43,475 bases of DNA from Azoarcus sp. (GTDB lineage: Bacteria > Pseudomonadota > Gammaproteobacteria > Burkholderiales > Rhodocyclaceae), in assembly GCA_031258965.1 (NCBI GenBank), contig JAIRMC010000002.1, positions 1-43,475 on the forward strand. Reading direction: 5' to 3'. Position 1 is the stretch's first letter; each line of letters opens with the position of its first letter. Positions 33,793 to 43,027 of this stretch are shown piece after piece. The notes beneath the pieces are model-generated. The model saw nothing but the letters and a program-made list of their open reading frames with translations. It did no database searches and was not told the DNA's origin. A program made the translations under genes and the position numbers.

Positions 33793-34866
33793 CTAGCCGC
33801 CGATGTAGGACATTTCGATTTTCCCGGCGGGGTTCCACGTCATGGCGTGGCGTAGCTGCGAATAGCGGTCGTCACGCTCGCGCCAGACGGCATTGATGCG
33901 TTGGCACAATGCGTTGTCGTCGCACCGGGCGCGCAGCATGTCGCGCAAGTCGACGCCCTCGCTGGCGAAAAGGCAGGTGTAGAGTTTGCCGTCGGTGGAA
34001 AGGCGCAGGCGGCCACATTCGTGGCAGAACGCTTGTGATACCGAGGCGATGACGCCGATTTCGCCGCCGCCGTCCGCGAATTCCCATCGTTTGGCGACTT
34101 CGCCCGGACAATGGGGGTCGAGGGGCCGAAGCGGATATTCGGCGTTGATTTTCGCCAGGATGTCGCGCGCGGTGACGACATCGCCAAGCCGCCAACCATT
34201 GCTGAGGCCGACATCCATGAATTCGATGAAGCGGAGGATGACGCCGGTGTGGCGGAAGTGATGGACGAGCGGCAGGATTTCGTCTTCGTTGATGCCGCGT
34301 TTGACGACGGTGTTGATTTTGACCGGCGTCAATCCCACTGCCTGGGCGGCGGCGATGCCTTCGAGCACGGCGGCAATCGGCGCGGCGCGGCTGCCGCACA
34401 TGCGGCGGAAGATGGTCTCGTCCAATGCGTCCAGGCTGATGTTGAGACGTGAGAGTCCGGCGTTTTTCAGGTCGCGCGCCTTTTTCGCCAGCAGGGTGGC
34501 GTTGCTCGTCATGGCGAGTTCGATAGGTTTGCCGTCTTCGCAGCAAAGAGGGGCCAGCATTTCGACCAGCCGTTCGACGCCGCGCCGCAGCAGCGGTTCG
34601 CCGCCGGAAAGGCGGATTTTGCGCACGCCCAGAGCAATGCCCTGACGGGCGATGCGGACGATTTCCTCGAAGCTCAGAAGGTCGGCATGGCGCAGGAAGA
34701 TGAATTCCCGCCCGAAGATTTCCCGCGGCATGCAATAGGTACAGCGCAGGTTGCAGCGATCCGTCACCGAGATGCGCAGGTCACGCAGGGGACGACACAG
34801 CTTGTCCGTACAGTGGCCGTATTCAGGCGAGGACACGCCACGCCCCCGCGGATATGGATGGGTCAT
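33793..34866 (-). CDS. moaA: GTP 3',8-cyclase (radical SAM)
   Basis: 357 residues. The first step of molybdopterin synthesis: GTP is converted to 3',8-cH2GTP. The N-terminal radical-SAM cluster is CNLRCTYC (Cys38, 42, 45). KIRLSGGEPLLR holds the SAM GGE motif. The C-terminal second cluster lies in CHECGRLRLSTDGKLYTC, and the chain ends with the conserved Gly-Gly (YIGG) needed for activity. The frame starts 14 bp after the dynamin-like gene stop, so it may be read from that transcript. The extra 25-30 residues at the N-terminus are variable in the family. Confidence 0.96.
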   Translation of the reverse strand: MTHPYPRGRGVSSPEYGHCTDKLCRPLRDLRISVTDRCNLRCTYCMPREIFGREFIFLRHADLLSFEEIVRIARQGIALGVRKIRLSGGEPLLRRGVERLVEMLAPLCCEDGKPIELAMTSNATLLAKKARDLKNAGLSRLNISLDALDETIFRRMCGSRAAPIAAVLEGIAAAQAVGLTPVKINTVVKRGINEDEILPLVHHFRHTGVILRFIEFMDVGLSNGWRLGDVVTARDILAKINAEYPLRPLDPHCPGEVAKRWEFADGGGEIGVIASVSQAFCHECGRLRLSTDGKLYTCLFASEGVDLRDMLRARCDDNALCQRINAVWRERDDRYSQLRHAMTWNPAGKIEMSYIGG

Positions 34867-34880
34867 GCGCGGGCAGGTTT

Positions 34881-36866
34881 TCAGGCCACAATGGCGAGGC
34901 GTCTGTCGTCGTTTCCATCAGTGACCGCGTTTTCCAACGCGCGCTGGATGTTGTCCTGCAAATCTGCCAGCTCTCCGGACAGCGCGACAATGGAGACTTC
35001 GGACTGTTTGAGTTCTTCGACCCGATTTTCCAGAGTGTCGGTGGCTTGGTGGATGCGCCGGGCGCTTTCGAGGCGGCGCTTGAGTTGCAGTTGATATTCC
35101 CGGACCTGTATTTCGAGCGGGGCCATGATGACCCGCAGCCATTGTTCGACATCCCGGTTGGTGGACTCGAAGATGTGGCGCACTTGTACAGCCACGGTCT
35201 CGAAGAATTTCTTCATGAGCACGTGTTTTTCGGTCGTCATCAGCATCAGCGTGGTGTTGAGTTGTCGATTGCAGGTGTCTTCCAGACGGCTCAGGGCGGC
35301 TTCGCAGGTGCGGGTCGAGAATCTTTCGGGGGCTGTGAGTTTGAGGCCGTGTTCGACGCTGAAACGTTTGTACATGACGTCGAGCATCCGGTAGATTTCG
35401 GCGATGTCGGTTTCGGCTTTGCCGATATTGGCGCGCATGCGGGCGAAGAAATCCGTCATGGCTTCGCGCAGGCCCAATGAGAGGCGCGATTCGAGCATGG
35501 CGTCGCGGGTCTTGCGGGTTTCGGTGCGCAGAGTATCCACGCCGAGGTGCGCGAGCAACTGGTTGGAGAGGCCGGTAAAGACCGAGCGAACGGCGTAGTA
35601 TTTTTTCAGCCCTTGCTCGAATTCGTCTTTTTCGACGCGGATTTTGTACATCAGGTATTCGACAACGCCACGGTTCTTGCCGTACAGGCCGGAGAGTTCC
35701 CGGAGCTGTTCCTTGACGCCGCTGAGCCGTGCCTGAAGCAGCACGTTGGCCTGATTGACGAGGTCGCGCGTCTCGCCCAGGGTGTTTTCGCGCACGATTT
35801 CCTGCTTGGCGGGCAGCAGGTCTTCGGAGAGCGCGCGTTCCAGGACGGACAGGCGGCTTTTTTCGAGCAATTCCTTATCGTCATTGATGCGAGCCACCAG
35901 CCCTTTTTGCGCCGAGACGGGAAAAATGCTGGCGCGGTCTATTTCAAGCGTCTCGCTCACCGATCCCACCTGGCGCTCGATCTCAGCGTTGATACTGACT
36001 TCGTCGCGCAGGCCATCCCAGAGGCCGTCGATCTTGTTAAGTACGACGATGCGGCCCTTGCTCCGCGCGCCGACATTGACATAGTCGCGCCATACGGTCA
36101 TGTCGCTCAGGGTGACGCCGGTATCGGCGGCAAGGATGAAAAGCACGGCGTGGGCATTGGGCAGGAGCGAGAGGGTGAGTTCCGGCTCGGCGCCGATGGC
36201 GTTGAGGCCCGGCGTGTCGAGCACCGCCAGGCCCTGTTCGAGCAGGGGATGCGGAAACTGAATGACGGCGTGACGCCATTTCGGTACTTCGACCATGCCG
36301 TCGCCGCCCGGTTTGAGTCCGCTTTCGCCGCTGGCATCGAGCTTGAAGCCCAGGCGCGCGGCCTCGTCTTCCGATACCCGTTTTACCTCGCCCACCCGCA
36401 GCAGCGCCTCCTGGAGTCTGACGGTGGAACCGGCTTCGAGCGGCTCCACCGTCCATTGATCTTCCATGCGTTTGAGTTCGCTCACCGGCTCCGCGCGCGC
36501 GCGGGTATCTATCGGCAGCAGGCGCAGTTCGGGGGATGCGCCCGGCGTCCATTGCAGTTCGGTGGGGCACATCGTCGTGCGCCCGGCGCTCGACGGGAGG
36601 ATGCGCGCGCCACGGTCGGCGAAGAAAATCGCGTTGATCAGTTCGGATTTGCCGCGCGAGAATTCGGCGACGAAAGCCACCGTGAGCTTGTCGGCGCGCA
36701 GGCGTTCGATCAGGAATTGCAGGCGTTGATCGGCCTGGACGTCGCTGACATCGTTGCGGCTCAGCCAGTTGCGCAAACGCAACACAGCCTCGATCGCTTC
36801 GCCGCGCCAGCGGCTATAAGCTGAAAACTGTTCGGCCAGAGTCATTCGATTCATTGTTGATTCCAT
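34881..36866 (-). CDS. Dynamin-like GTPase
   Basis: About 661 residues. GTPase domain: P-loop AEFSRGKSELINAI, switch I Thr in GRTTMCPTE, G3 DTPGLN, G4 NKID. Between the P-loop and G3 there is an insertion of about 130 residues (100-230). The rest is helical, with a long stalk-like region and a C-terminal coiled coil (LESARRIHQATDTLENRVEELKQ) but no evident transmembrane paddle. Bacterial dynamin-like proteins remodel or repair membranes and some give phage resistance; which applies here is open. Preferred start ATG 36866 has AAGG 4 nt upstream; ATGs at 36854 and 36845 are alternatives. moaA follows 14 bp downstream. No second dynamin partner is nearby. Confidence 0.85.
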   Translation of the reverse strand: MESTMNRMTLAEQFSAYSRWRGEAIEAVLRLRNWLSRNDVSDVQADQRLQFLIERLRADKLTVAFVAEFSRGKSELINAIFFADRGARILPSSAGRTTMCPTELQWTPGASPELRLLPIDTRARAEPVSELKRMEDQWTVEPLEAGSTVRLQEALLRVGEVKRVSEDEAARLGFKLDASGESGLKPGGDGMVEVPKWRHAVIQFPHPLLEQGLAVLDTPGLNAIGAEPELTLSLLPNAHAVLFILAADTGVTLSDMTVWRDYVNVGARSKGRIVVLNKIDGLWDGLRDEVSINAEIERQVGSVSETLEIDRASIFPVSAQKGLVARINDDKELLEKSRLSVLERALSEDLLPAKQEIVRENTLGETRDLVNQANVLLQARLSGVKEQLRELSGLYGKNRGVVEYLMYKIRVEKDEFEQGLKKYYAVRSVFTGLSNQLLAHLGVDTLRTETRKTRDAMLESRLSLGLREAMTDFFARMRANIGKAETDIAEIYRMLDVMYKRFSVEHGLKLTAPERFSTRTCEAALSRLEDTCNRQLNTTLMLMTTEKHVLMKKFFETVAVQVRHIFESTNRDVEQWLRVIMAPLEIQVREYQLQLKRRLESARRIHQATDTLENRVEELKQSEVSIVALSGELADLQDNIQRALENAVTDGNDDRRLAIVA

Positions 36867-37150
36867 GCAGCCTTTTTCCATGCGGCACACGCTTCCCGCG
36901 CAAGTCTAGCGCCGAACGCATCCGCATGCCATTACAGTTGTTTCCACCTGTCCGGCCAGCCGTGTTTCTGGCACACCAGACAAGAAAAACTGTTCGAACC
37001 GGGCGATGATTCATCGCCGCGCCGCAGGAATCATGCCGTATCCGGATGTTTTACATTCTCGCGCTTGCCGTCGCTCCGGCAAAATGCCTACCATGACGCA
37101 TTGAAGCCTGATTTGCCGGGTTCCTTCCCTTTCCAATGCCGGATTCTGCC

Positions 37151-39049
37151 ATGAAGTCTCTGTTTTCCCGTTATCTCGTTTTTTTCGGCGCCATCCTGGC
37201 GCTTTGCCTGCCCGCGGCGACCGCGTTGTCCGCCGAGGCCGAAGCCGGTGATGAGTCGGCGTCCGGCGTGGAAACGGGCATCGAAGAGGAAGATGCTTCC
37301 GAGATGGACGGATGGCAGGACGAGGGCGAGGACGACCTTGGCGTCGACGCCGAAAGCGAGGATGAGGATGAGGACGAGGACGAGGACGCCGAAACGCTCG
37401 TCGAAAGCATCGAAGCCGCCAACGCGCCGGCGCTTCCCGCGCTGGAACTCGACGAGACGACGCTCTACGAATTCCTTCTCGCCGAAATCGCCGGCGCGCG
37501 CGGCCAGCTCAAATTGTCGGCACAGACGCATCTCGAACTGGCGCGCAAGACGCGCGATCCGCGCATCGCGCGCCGCGCCGCGCAATTCGCCGTCGTGGCG
37601 AAGGAACCCCAGCTCATTACCGAAGCCGTGCGGCTATGGGGCGAAATCGACCCGCAATCGCTGGAAGCCCGGCAGGTGGCGGAAAGCATCGCACGCGGGC
37701 AGAGCGCGGCGTTCGATAAATTCCAGACATTCGTCGCGCGCGCGCTGGCGCAAAACCCGGCGAAACTCGCCCCCAACCTGATGGGACTCAATCGCGCCTT
37801 GCTCAAGGCCAACGACAAGGAAGCGGCGCGCAAGATCGTCTATCAGCTGACCGAGCCATACCTTGCGCATCCCGAAGCCCATTACGCCCGTGGCCAGGCT
37901 TCCGCGCTGGCCAGACATCCAATGGAGGCGCTCAACGCCATCGACCGCGCGCTTGAACTTCGCCCCGACTGGCAAGCGGCGGCCTTCGTCAAGGCCCATC
38001 TCCTGGTCGAAACCGGCAACGCGGGCAGGGCCAGCCAATTGCTCGCCGGAATCCTCGGACGCCAGCCCGGCAACAACAGCCTCCGGCTCGCCTATGCCCG
38101 CAGCCTGATCGCCGGCAACCAATTCGAGGCCGCGCGCGACGAATTCCGCACCCTGCTCGCAGCCGCGCCCAACAACCGGGACTTTCTGTACGCCATCGGC
38201 GTTCTCTCCGCCGAACTTGGCGATACCGCCGCCGCAGAGCCGTTGCTGAAGAAGGCGCTCGATGCGGGCCACCCGGAAGCCGACCTCATCCGCATCCAGC
38301 TTGGCAAGATTGCCGACAATCGGGGCGCGCACGCCGCCGCGCGCAAATGGTACGAAGCCGTCAGCCCCGGCAGCCGCTCTGCCGAAGCGCGCATCCTCGG
38401 CGCGCAGAGCCTTGCGAAGGAAGGGCGCATCGAGCAGGCCAGGCGTTTCCTGCGCGATGCGCCCAACGGCGATCCTGATGTCCGCCGCCGCCTGTTGCTC
38501 GCCGAATCGCAACTGCTCGTCAATGCCGGGCGCGGCAGGCAGGCATACGCCCTCATCGAAGAAGCCTTGCTCGCCCAGCCTGACGACAACGATCTGCTCT
38601 ACGAATCGGCGATACTCGCCGAACGCCTCGGTATGCACGAGATCATGGAAGGGCGGCTGCGCAAGCTCATCGCCCTGTCGCCCGATTCGGCGCATGCCTA
38701 CAACGCCCTTGGCTATTCGTTGCTCGAGCGCGGCGAGCGCCTGGACGAAGCCGAGAAGCTGGTCATCCACGCGCTGGAACTTCTTCCGGGAGACGCTTTC
38801 ATCCTCGACAGCGTAGGTTGGGCGCGCTTCAAGCGTGGCGATCTCGCCGGGGCGCTGGAACGGCTCGAAGAAGCCTATGCCAAGCGGGCCGATCCCGAGA
38901 TCGCGGCCCATCTCGGCGAAGTGCTATGGCGGCTGGATCGCAGCGCCGACGCCCGGCGCATTCTCGACAAAGCCTTGGCGGCGAACCCCGGTAACGCCTC
39001 CCTGAAAGAAACGATTCGCCGTCTGTACCGCCCAGGAGAAAAGCGTTGA
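37151..39049 (+). CDS. Periplasmic TPR protein with acidic N-terminal segment
   Basis: 632 residues from ATG 37151 (ATG 37136 also possible). Signal peptide (FFGAILALCLPAATALSA), then about 60 residues of acidic low complexity with an uninterrupted Glu/Asp alternating run (EDEDEDEDEDAE), then about 13 to 15 TPR repeats to the end. These include the canonical SAHAYNALGYSLLERGERLDEA and ILDSVGWARFKRGDLAGAL. A TPR gene in this position, just before lolB and ispE, is usual in betaproteobacteria and is presumed to work in the envelope. The stop overlaps the lolB start. The acidic stretch is longer than I would expect and could bind cations. Confidence 0.85.
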   Translation: MKSLFSRYLVFFGAILALCLPAATALSAEAEAGDESASGVETGIEEEDASEMDGWQDEGEDDLGVDAESEDEDEDEDEDAETLVESIEAANAPALPALELDETTLYEFLLAEIAGARGQLKLSAQTHLELARKTRDPRIARRAAQFAVVAKEPQLITEAVRLWGEIDPQSLEARQVAESIARGQSAAFDKFQTFVARALAQNPAKLAPNLMGLNRALLKANDKEAARKIVYQLTEPYLAHPEAHYARGQASALARHPMEALNAIDRALELRPDWQAAAFVKAHLLVETGNAGRASQLLAGILGRQPGNNSLRLAYARSLIAGNQFEAARDEFRTLLAAAPNNRDFLYAIGVLSAELGDTAAAEPLLKKALDAGHPEADLIRIQLGKIADNRGAHAAARKWYEAVSPGSRSAEARILGAQSLAKEGRIEQARRFLRDAPNGDPDVRRRLLLAESQLLVNAGRGRQAYALIEEALLAQPDDNDLLYESAILAERLGMHEIMEGRLRKLIALSPDSAHAYNALGYSLLERGERLDEAEKLVIHALELLPGDAFILDSVGWARFKRGDLAGALERLEEAYAKRADPEIAAHLGEVLWRLDRSADARRILDKALAANPGNASLKETIRRLYRPGEKR

Positions 39050-39645
39050 GATCGCGCGCCCGCATTTCCCGTGCTCCGGTCGCGGCTCTCGCGGCCAGTC
39101 TGCTCGCGGCGGCCTGCGTTCTCAATCCGCCCGCGCTGCCCGTCGCCCCCGTGGCGCGGCGGGCGGTCGTCAGCTTTCTGCTCGCGGGCCGCCTTTCGGC
39201 CACGGACGGCGAACACTCGGCCACGGGCCGTCTCGAATGGCGGCACAGACCCGACACCGACCGCTGGACGGTGTCCAGCCCGCTCGGGCAGATCGTCGCC
39301 CGCATCGAAGACGGCCCGGACGGTGCGGAACTTACGCTCGCAAGCGGCGAGCGCCACTATGCCCCACAGGCCGCCGACCTCATGTCCGGCCTGCTCCCCG
39401 GCATCGTCAGCGTCAGACTGCCGCCCGCCCGCTTGGCCGTCTGGATACAGGCGGCCCCGCCCGCCGATGCCGAAGTGCGCACGCTCGATGCCCATGGCCG
39501 CCCGGCCCGCGTCATTGACCAGGGCTGGAGCATCGACTACCTCGCCTACCGGGACGACACGCCTGGCGCACTGCCGCGCCTGCTCGACATTTTTCGCGGC
39601 GATTTTCGCCTGCGCCTGACCATCGACCAATGGGAAACGCCTTGA
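39046..39645 (+). CDS. lolB: Outer-membrane lipoprotein insertion protein LolB
   Basis: 199 residues. LolB receives lipoproteins from LolA and inserts them in the outer membrane. A TTG start at 39046 overlaps the TPR stop (TTGA), with AGGAGA 6 nt upstream. The signal peptide ends in a lipobox (LLAAAC), so it is a lipoprotein itself. The LolB pattern follows: [18 protein letters not shown], a [16 protein letters not shown] strand and [11 protein letters not shown]. The last residues ([10 protein letters not shown]) match the family end. It sits immediately before ispE, the common betaproteobacterial order. Confidence 0.9.
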   Translation: MRSRARISRAPVAALAASLLAAACVLNPPALPVAPVARRAVVSFLLAGRLSATDGEHSATGRLEWRHRPDTDRWTVSSPLGQIVARIEDGPDGAELTLASGERHYAPQAADLMSGLLPGIVSVRLPPARLAVWIQAAPPADAEVRTLDAHGRPARVIDQGWSIDYLAYRDDTPGALPRLLDIFRGDFRLRLTIDQWETP

Positions 39646-39650
39646 CGGTA

Positions 39651-40565
39651 ATGCGGGCGCCCACCGCTTCCGCTCCCGGCAGGCTTGACGGCTGCCCCGC
39701 CCCGGCCAAGCTCAACCTTTTCCTCCACGTCACCGGGCGGCGACCCGACGGCTATCACCTGCTGCAATCCGCCTTCCGCCTGCTCGACTGGGGCGATACG
39801 CTCGATTTCGCCGTCCGTGCCGATGACCGCATCCATCGCACCAACGATATCCCTGGCGTGCCGGAAGACGCCGATCTCGCCGTCAGGGCGGCGCGGAGCC
39901 TGCAACGGACAAGCGGTTGCGCGCTCGGCGTCGACATCACCGTCCACAAACATCTGCCCATGGGCGGCGGACTCGGCGGCGGCAGTTCGGACGCCGCCAC
40001 TACGCTGATGGCGCTCGACCGGCTCTGGAAACTTGGCCTCGGCCACGAACGGCTGCTTGGGGCTGGTCTTGCCCTTGGGGCCGACGTGCCCTTTTTCATC
40101 CACGGGCGCGACGCTTTCGTCGAAGGCATCGGCGAATCCTTGCAGCCGCTCGACCTGCCGCCTGCCTGGTATGTCATCGTCGCACCCGCCGCCGCCGTGC
40201 CGACTGCGGAAATTTTCGCCTCGCCCGAGTTGACGCGGAACACGCCTCCCGTTAAAGTTCGCGGCTTCACGTTGAGCCGTACCCGCAACGATTTACAGCC
40301 GGTCGCCTGCGCGCGCTACCCGGAAGTGGCCGAAGCCCTTTCCTGGCTCGGGCGGTTTGCACCGGCGCGCATGACGGGTTCGGGGGCATGCGTTTTCGCC
40401 GCCGCCGATTCCGCCGCGCATGCGCAGTGGATTGCCGGTCAATGTCCGGCGCGCTGGCGTGCATGGCGGGCCGCAAGCCTTGCCCGGCATCCGATGCACG
40501 GCCCGGAAAGCGTGAACGGATTTCTGATGGGGAGTCGCCAAGTTGGTCAAGGCACCGGATTTTGA
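39651..40565 (+). CDS. ispE: 4-diphosphocytidyl-2-C-methyl-D-erythritol kinase
   Basis: 304 residues from ATG 39651, 5 bp past the lolB stop; ATG 39630 (311 residues, overlapping lolB) is possible. GHMP kinase of the MEP isoprenoid pathway. Seen: [24 protein letters not shown] (catalytic Lys and substrate motifs, given in part), [14 protein letters not shown] (ATP loop) and the C-terminal TGSGACVFA motif. Oddity: the family normally ends about where RHPMHG is here, but this frame runs on for some 20 codons into the tRNA-Gln gene. It stops with a TGA that shares bases with the tRNA anticodon. The extension ([21 protein letters not shown]) encodes the tRNA 5' half. Confidence 0.93.
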   Translation: MRAPTASAPGRLDGCPAPAKLNLFLHVTGRRPDGYHLLQSAFRLLDWGDTLDFAVRADDRIHRTNDIPGVPEDADLAVRAARSLQRTSGCALGVDITVHKHLPMGGGLGGGSSDAATTLMALDRLWKLGLGHERLLGAGLALGADVPFFIHGRDAFVEGIGESLQPLDLPPAWYVIVAPAAAVPTAEIFASPELTRNTPPVKVRGFTLSRTRNDLQPVACARYPEVAEALSWLGRFAPARMTGSGACVFAAADSAAHAQWIAGQCPARWRAWRAASLARHPMHGPESVNGFLMGSRQVGQGTGF

Positions 40566-40604
40566 TTCCGGTATTCGAGGGTTCGAATCCTTCCTCCCCA
40601 GCCA
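40528..40604 (+). tRNA. tRNA-Gln (anticodon TTG)
   Basis: Acceptor stem TGGGGAG pairs with CTCCCCA, discriminator G, encoded CCA. Anticodon stem CCGGA/TCCGG with a 7-nt loop places TTG at 40562-40564. The T arm contains GTTCGAATC. The 5' 38 bases overlap the end of ispE. In betaproteobacteria this tRNA commonly sits between ispE and prs. Confidence 0.97.
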
Positions 40605-40700
40605 TATTCAATACGGGCAGGCTGCCGGGCCTGCCCGTATCGTTCGCGGGGTTCGCGGGCGGCCATTTATCATTCATTCAACCGGAACGGAGCGGAAATC

Positions 40701-41651
40701 GTGCCATACGGCAGTCTGATGGTCTTTACCGGCAACGCCAATCCCAAACTCGCCGCGGATGTCGTTCGCCGCCTGGGCATCTCACTGGGCGCGGCGACGG
40801 TCGGGCGCTTCTCGGACGGCGAGGTGCAAGTCGAACTGCACGAGAACGTGCGCGGCGAGGACGTGTTCATCCTGCAACCGACCTGTACGCCGACCGACGA
40901 AAACCTGATGGAACTACTGGTGCTGGTCGATGCCCTGAAACGCGCCTCCGCGCGCCGCATTACCGCCACCATCCCCTATTTCGGCTACGCGCGCCAGGAT
41001 CGCCGTCCGCGCTCGGCGCGGGTGGCGATCACCGCCAGGGTAGTCGCCAACATGCTCCAGTCCGTGGGCGTGCACAGGCTGCTGACCATGGACCTGCACG
41101 CCGACCAGATACAGGGCTTTTTCGACATCCCGGTCGACAATGTTTATGCCTCCCCGGCGTTGCTCGCGGATCTCGGGCGGCGCAAATACGACAAACTGCT
41201 GATCGTCTCGCCCGATGTCGGCGGCGTGGTGCGCGCCCGCGCCTTCGCCAAGAAGCTCGAATGCGACCTGGCAATCATCGACAAACGCCGCCCCAAGGCG
41301 AATGTGGCGGAAGTCATGAACATCATCGGCGAAGTCGAAGACCGCACCTGCATCATCATGGACGACATCGTCGATACTGCCGGCACGCTTTGCAAGGCCG
41401 CCGACGCTCTCAAGCAACATGGTGCGCGGCAGGTGGCCGCCTACTGTACGCACGCGGTGCTCTCCGGCAAGGCTGTGGAGCGCATCGCCGCCTCCGCCCT
41501 CGACGAACTGGTCGTTACCGACACCATCCCGCTGCGTGGGGAAGCCCTGGCCTGTTCGCGCATCCGGCAGGTATCCGTCGCCACGATCCTCGCCGACACC
41601 ATGCTGCGCATCAGTAACGAGGAGTCCGTATCGTCGTTGTTCATCGAATGA
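40701..41651 (+). CDS. prs: Ribose-phosphate pyrophosphokinase
   Basis: 316 residues. It makes PRPP from ribose-5-phosphate and ATP, feeding pyrE in this window as well as purine, His and Trp synthesis. A GTG start at 40701 has GGAG 8 nt upstream; the internal ATG 40719 would cut the conserved N-terminal [14 protein letters not shown] strand. Motifs: [22 protein letters not shown] (catalytic loop), [23 protein letters not shown] and the PRPP loop [12 protein letters not shown]. Confidence 0.97.
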   Translation: MPYGSLMVFTGNANPKLAADVVRRLGISLGAATVGRFSDGEVQVELHENVRGEDVFILQPTCTPTDENLMELLVLVDALKRASARRITATIPYFGYARQDRRPRSARVAITARVVANMLQSVGVHRLLTMDLHADQIQGFFDIPVDNVYASPALLADLGRRKYDKLLIVSPDVGGVVRARAFAKKLECDLAIIDKRRPKANVAEVMNIIGEVEDRTCIIMDDIVDTAGTLCKAADALKQHGARQVAAYCTHAVLSGKAVERIAASALDELVVTDTIPLRGEALACSRIRQVSVATILADTMLRISNEESVSSLFIE

Positions 41652-41660
41652 TTTTTTCGT

Positions 41661-41685
41661 CCCGTGGCGTGCGCCGCGGGTTTTT
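41661..41685 (+). terminator. Hairpin with T-run between prs and rplY
   Basis: An 8-bp stem (cccgtggc with gccgcggg, one G-U pair, 4-nt loop) followed by five Ts. A second perfect 7-bp hairpin (ctccgcc/ggcggag, 41689-41710) follows directly, just before the rplY Shine-Dalgarno. Confidence 0.6.
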
Positions 41686-41732
41686 CATCTCCGCCTGGTC
41701 GCGGGCGGAGTCTTTACAGGAGCTTTAAGAAC

Positions 41733-42350
41733 ATGACTATCACCTTCAAGGCCGAACGCCGCGAACAGCAGGGATCGAGTGCGAGCCGCCGCCTGCGCCG
41801 CGCGGGCCGTTTTCCGGGCATCATCTATGGCGGCGGCAAGCAGGCCGCCCCGATCCTGCTGGATCACAACGATCTTTTCCATCTTCTCAAAAAAGAAGCC
41901 TTCCACTCTTCGTTGCTCACCGCCGAAATCGACGGCGCCAGGGAAACCGTGGTGCTGCGCGACGTGCAATGGCACCCCTACAAGCAGCAAGTGCTGCACA
42001 TCGACTTCCAGCGCATCGACGCTAGCCAGCCCATTCACATCAAGGTGCCGCTGCACTTCATCAACGGCGAAACCAGCCCGGCGGTCAAACTGCGCGGCTG
42101 CCTCATCTCGCACATCATGACCGAGATCGACGTCAAGTGCCTGCCAGCGGACTTGCCCGAATTCATCACCGTCGACCTCGCCAATCTCGAAGAAGGCTAC
42201 GCGCTGCACGTCTCGCATCTGGCGCTGCCCAAGGGCGTCGAACTCGCGCATCATGCCGAAGGCGACCCCGTTGTGGTCAACGCTCAGCAGAGCCATACCG
42301 CCCCGGTCGACGAAGAAACCGAAGGCGGCGCGGGCACGGCGTCCGCCTGA
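41733..42350 (+). CDS. rplY: 50S ribosomal protein L25, long CTC form
   Basis: 205 residues: an N-terminal 5S rRNA-binding L25 domain (about 1-95, starting ITFKAERREQQGSSASRRLR) and a C-terminal TL5/CTC domain (about 96-185, with KVPLHFINGETSPAVK and EFITVDLANLEEG), then an acidic tail. Start ATG 41733 has AGGAG 10 nt upstream. It lies 81 bp after prs, behind two hairpins, and 26 bp before pth. Confidence 0.96.
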   Translation: MTITFKAERREQQGSSASRRLRRAGRFPGIIYGGGKQAAPILLDHNDLFHLLKKEAFHSSLLTAEIDGARETVVLRDVQWHPYKQQVLHIDFQRIDASQPIHIKVPLHFINGETSPAVKLRGCLISHIMTEIDVKCLPADLPEFITVDLANLEEGYALHVSHLALPKGVELAHHAEGDPVVVNAQQSHTAPVDEETEGGAGTASA

Positions 42351-42376
42351 CGCGCGCCCTTTGCCGAGGCTCGACG

Positions 42377-43027
42377 ATGGCGACCGCGCCTTCCAGCGCC
42401 CCCCGCCTGCTCGTCGGCCTCGGCAATCCCGGCGGCGAATACACCGAGACCCGGCACAACGCCGGGTTCTGGTTTTGCGAGCGCCTCGCGCGCGAACTGG
42501 GCGCGCGTTTCGCCCTTGAATCCCGTTTCCACGGCCTCGTCGCCCATCTCCGGGAAGCCGGTCTGTGGCTTCTCATGCCACAAACCTTCATGAACCGCTC
42601 CGGCCAAGCCATCGGCGCCCTTGCCCGCTTCTACCGCATCCCGCCCGGCGAAATCCTCATCGTCCACGACGAACTCGACCTCCCCCCCGGGCAACTGCGC
42701 CTCAAATCCGGCGGCGGCCTGGGCGGCCACAACGGTCTCAAGGACGCCTGCGCCCACCTCGGCACCCAGGATTTCTGGCGGCTACGCATCGGCATCGGCC
42801 ATCCCGGCGACCGCGGTGAGGTCATCAATTACGTCCTCAAACCGCCCCGCCGCGAAGAACGCCCGTTCATCGACGAAGCCATTGATCGCGCACTGGCAAA
42901 CTGGCCCTCGATTGTCCGTGGCGACTGGGAAAAAGCCGCCCAACGCCTGAACACCCGTCCCAAAGCGCCCAAACCGCCGAAAGTGCCGGAACCCCCGTCC
43001 GGCCTTACCGGCAAGGAACCCTCATGA
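42377..43027 (+). CDS. pth: Peptidyl-tRNA hydrolase
   Basis: 216 residues. It recycles stalled peptidyl-tRNA. Motifs: [21 protein letters not shown] (in part; catalytic His in RHN), [27 protein letters not shown] (catalytic Asp) and the [11 protein letters not shown] loop. The C-terminal 25 residues are a Pro/Lys-rich extension ([12 protein letters not shown]). Stop overlaps the ychF start in ATGA. Confidence 0.97.
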   Translation: MATAPSSAPRLLVGLGNPGGEYTETRHNAGFWFCERLARELGARFALESRFHGLVAHLREAGLWLLMPQTFMNRSGQAIGALARFYRIPPGEILIVHDELDLPPGQLRLKSGGGLGGHNGLKDACAHLGTQDFWRLRIGIGHPGDRGEVINYVLKPPRREERPFIDEAIDRALANWPSIVRGDWEKAAQRLNTRPKAPKPPKVPEPPSGLTGKEPS

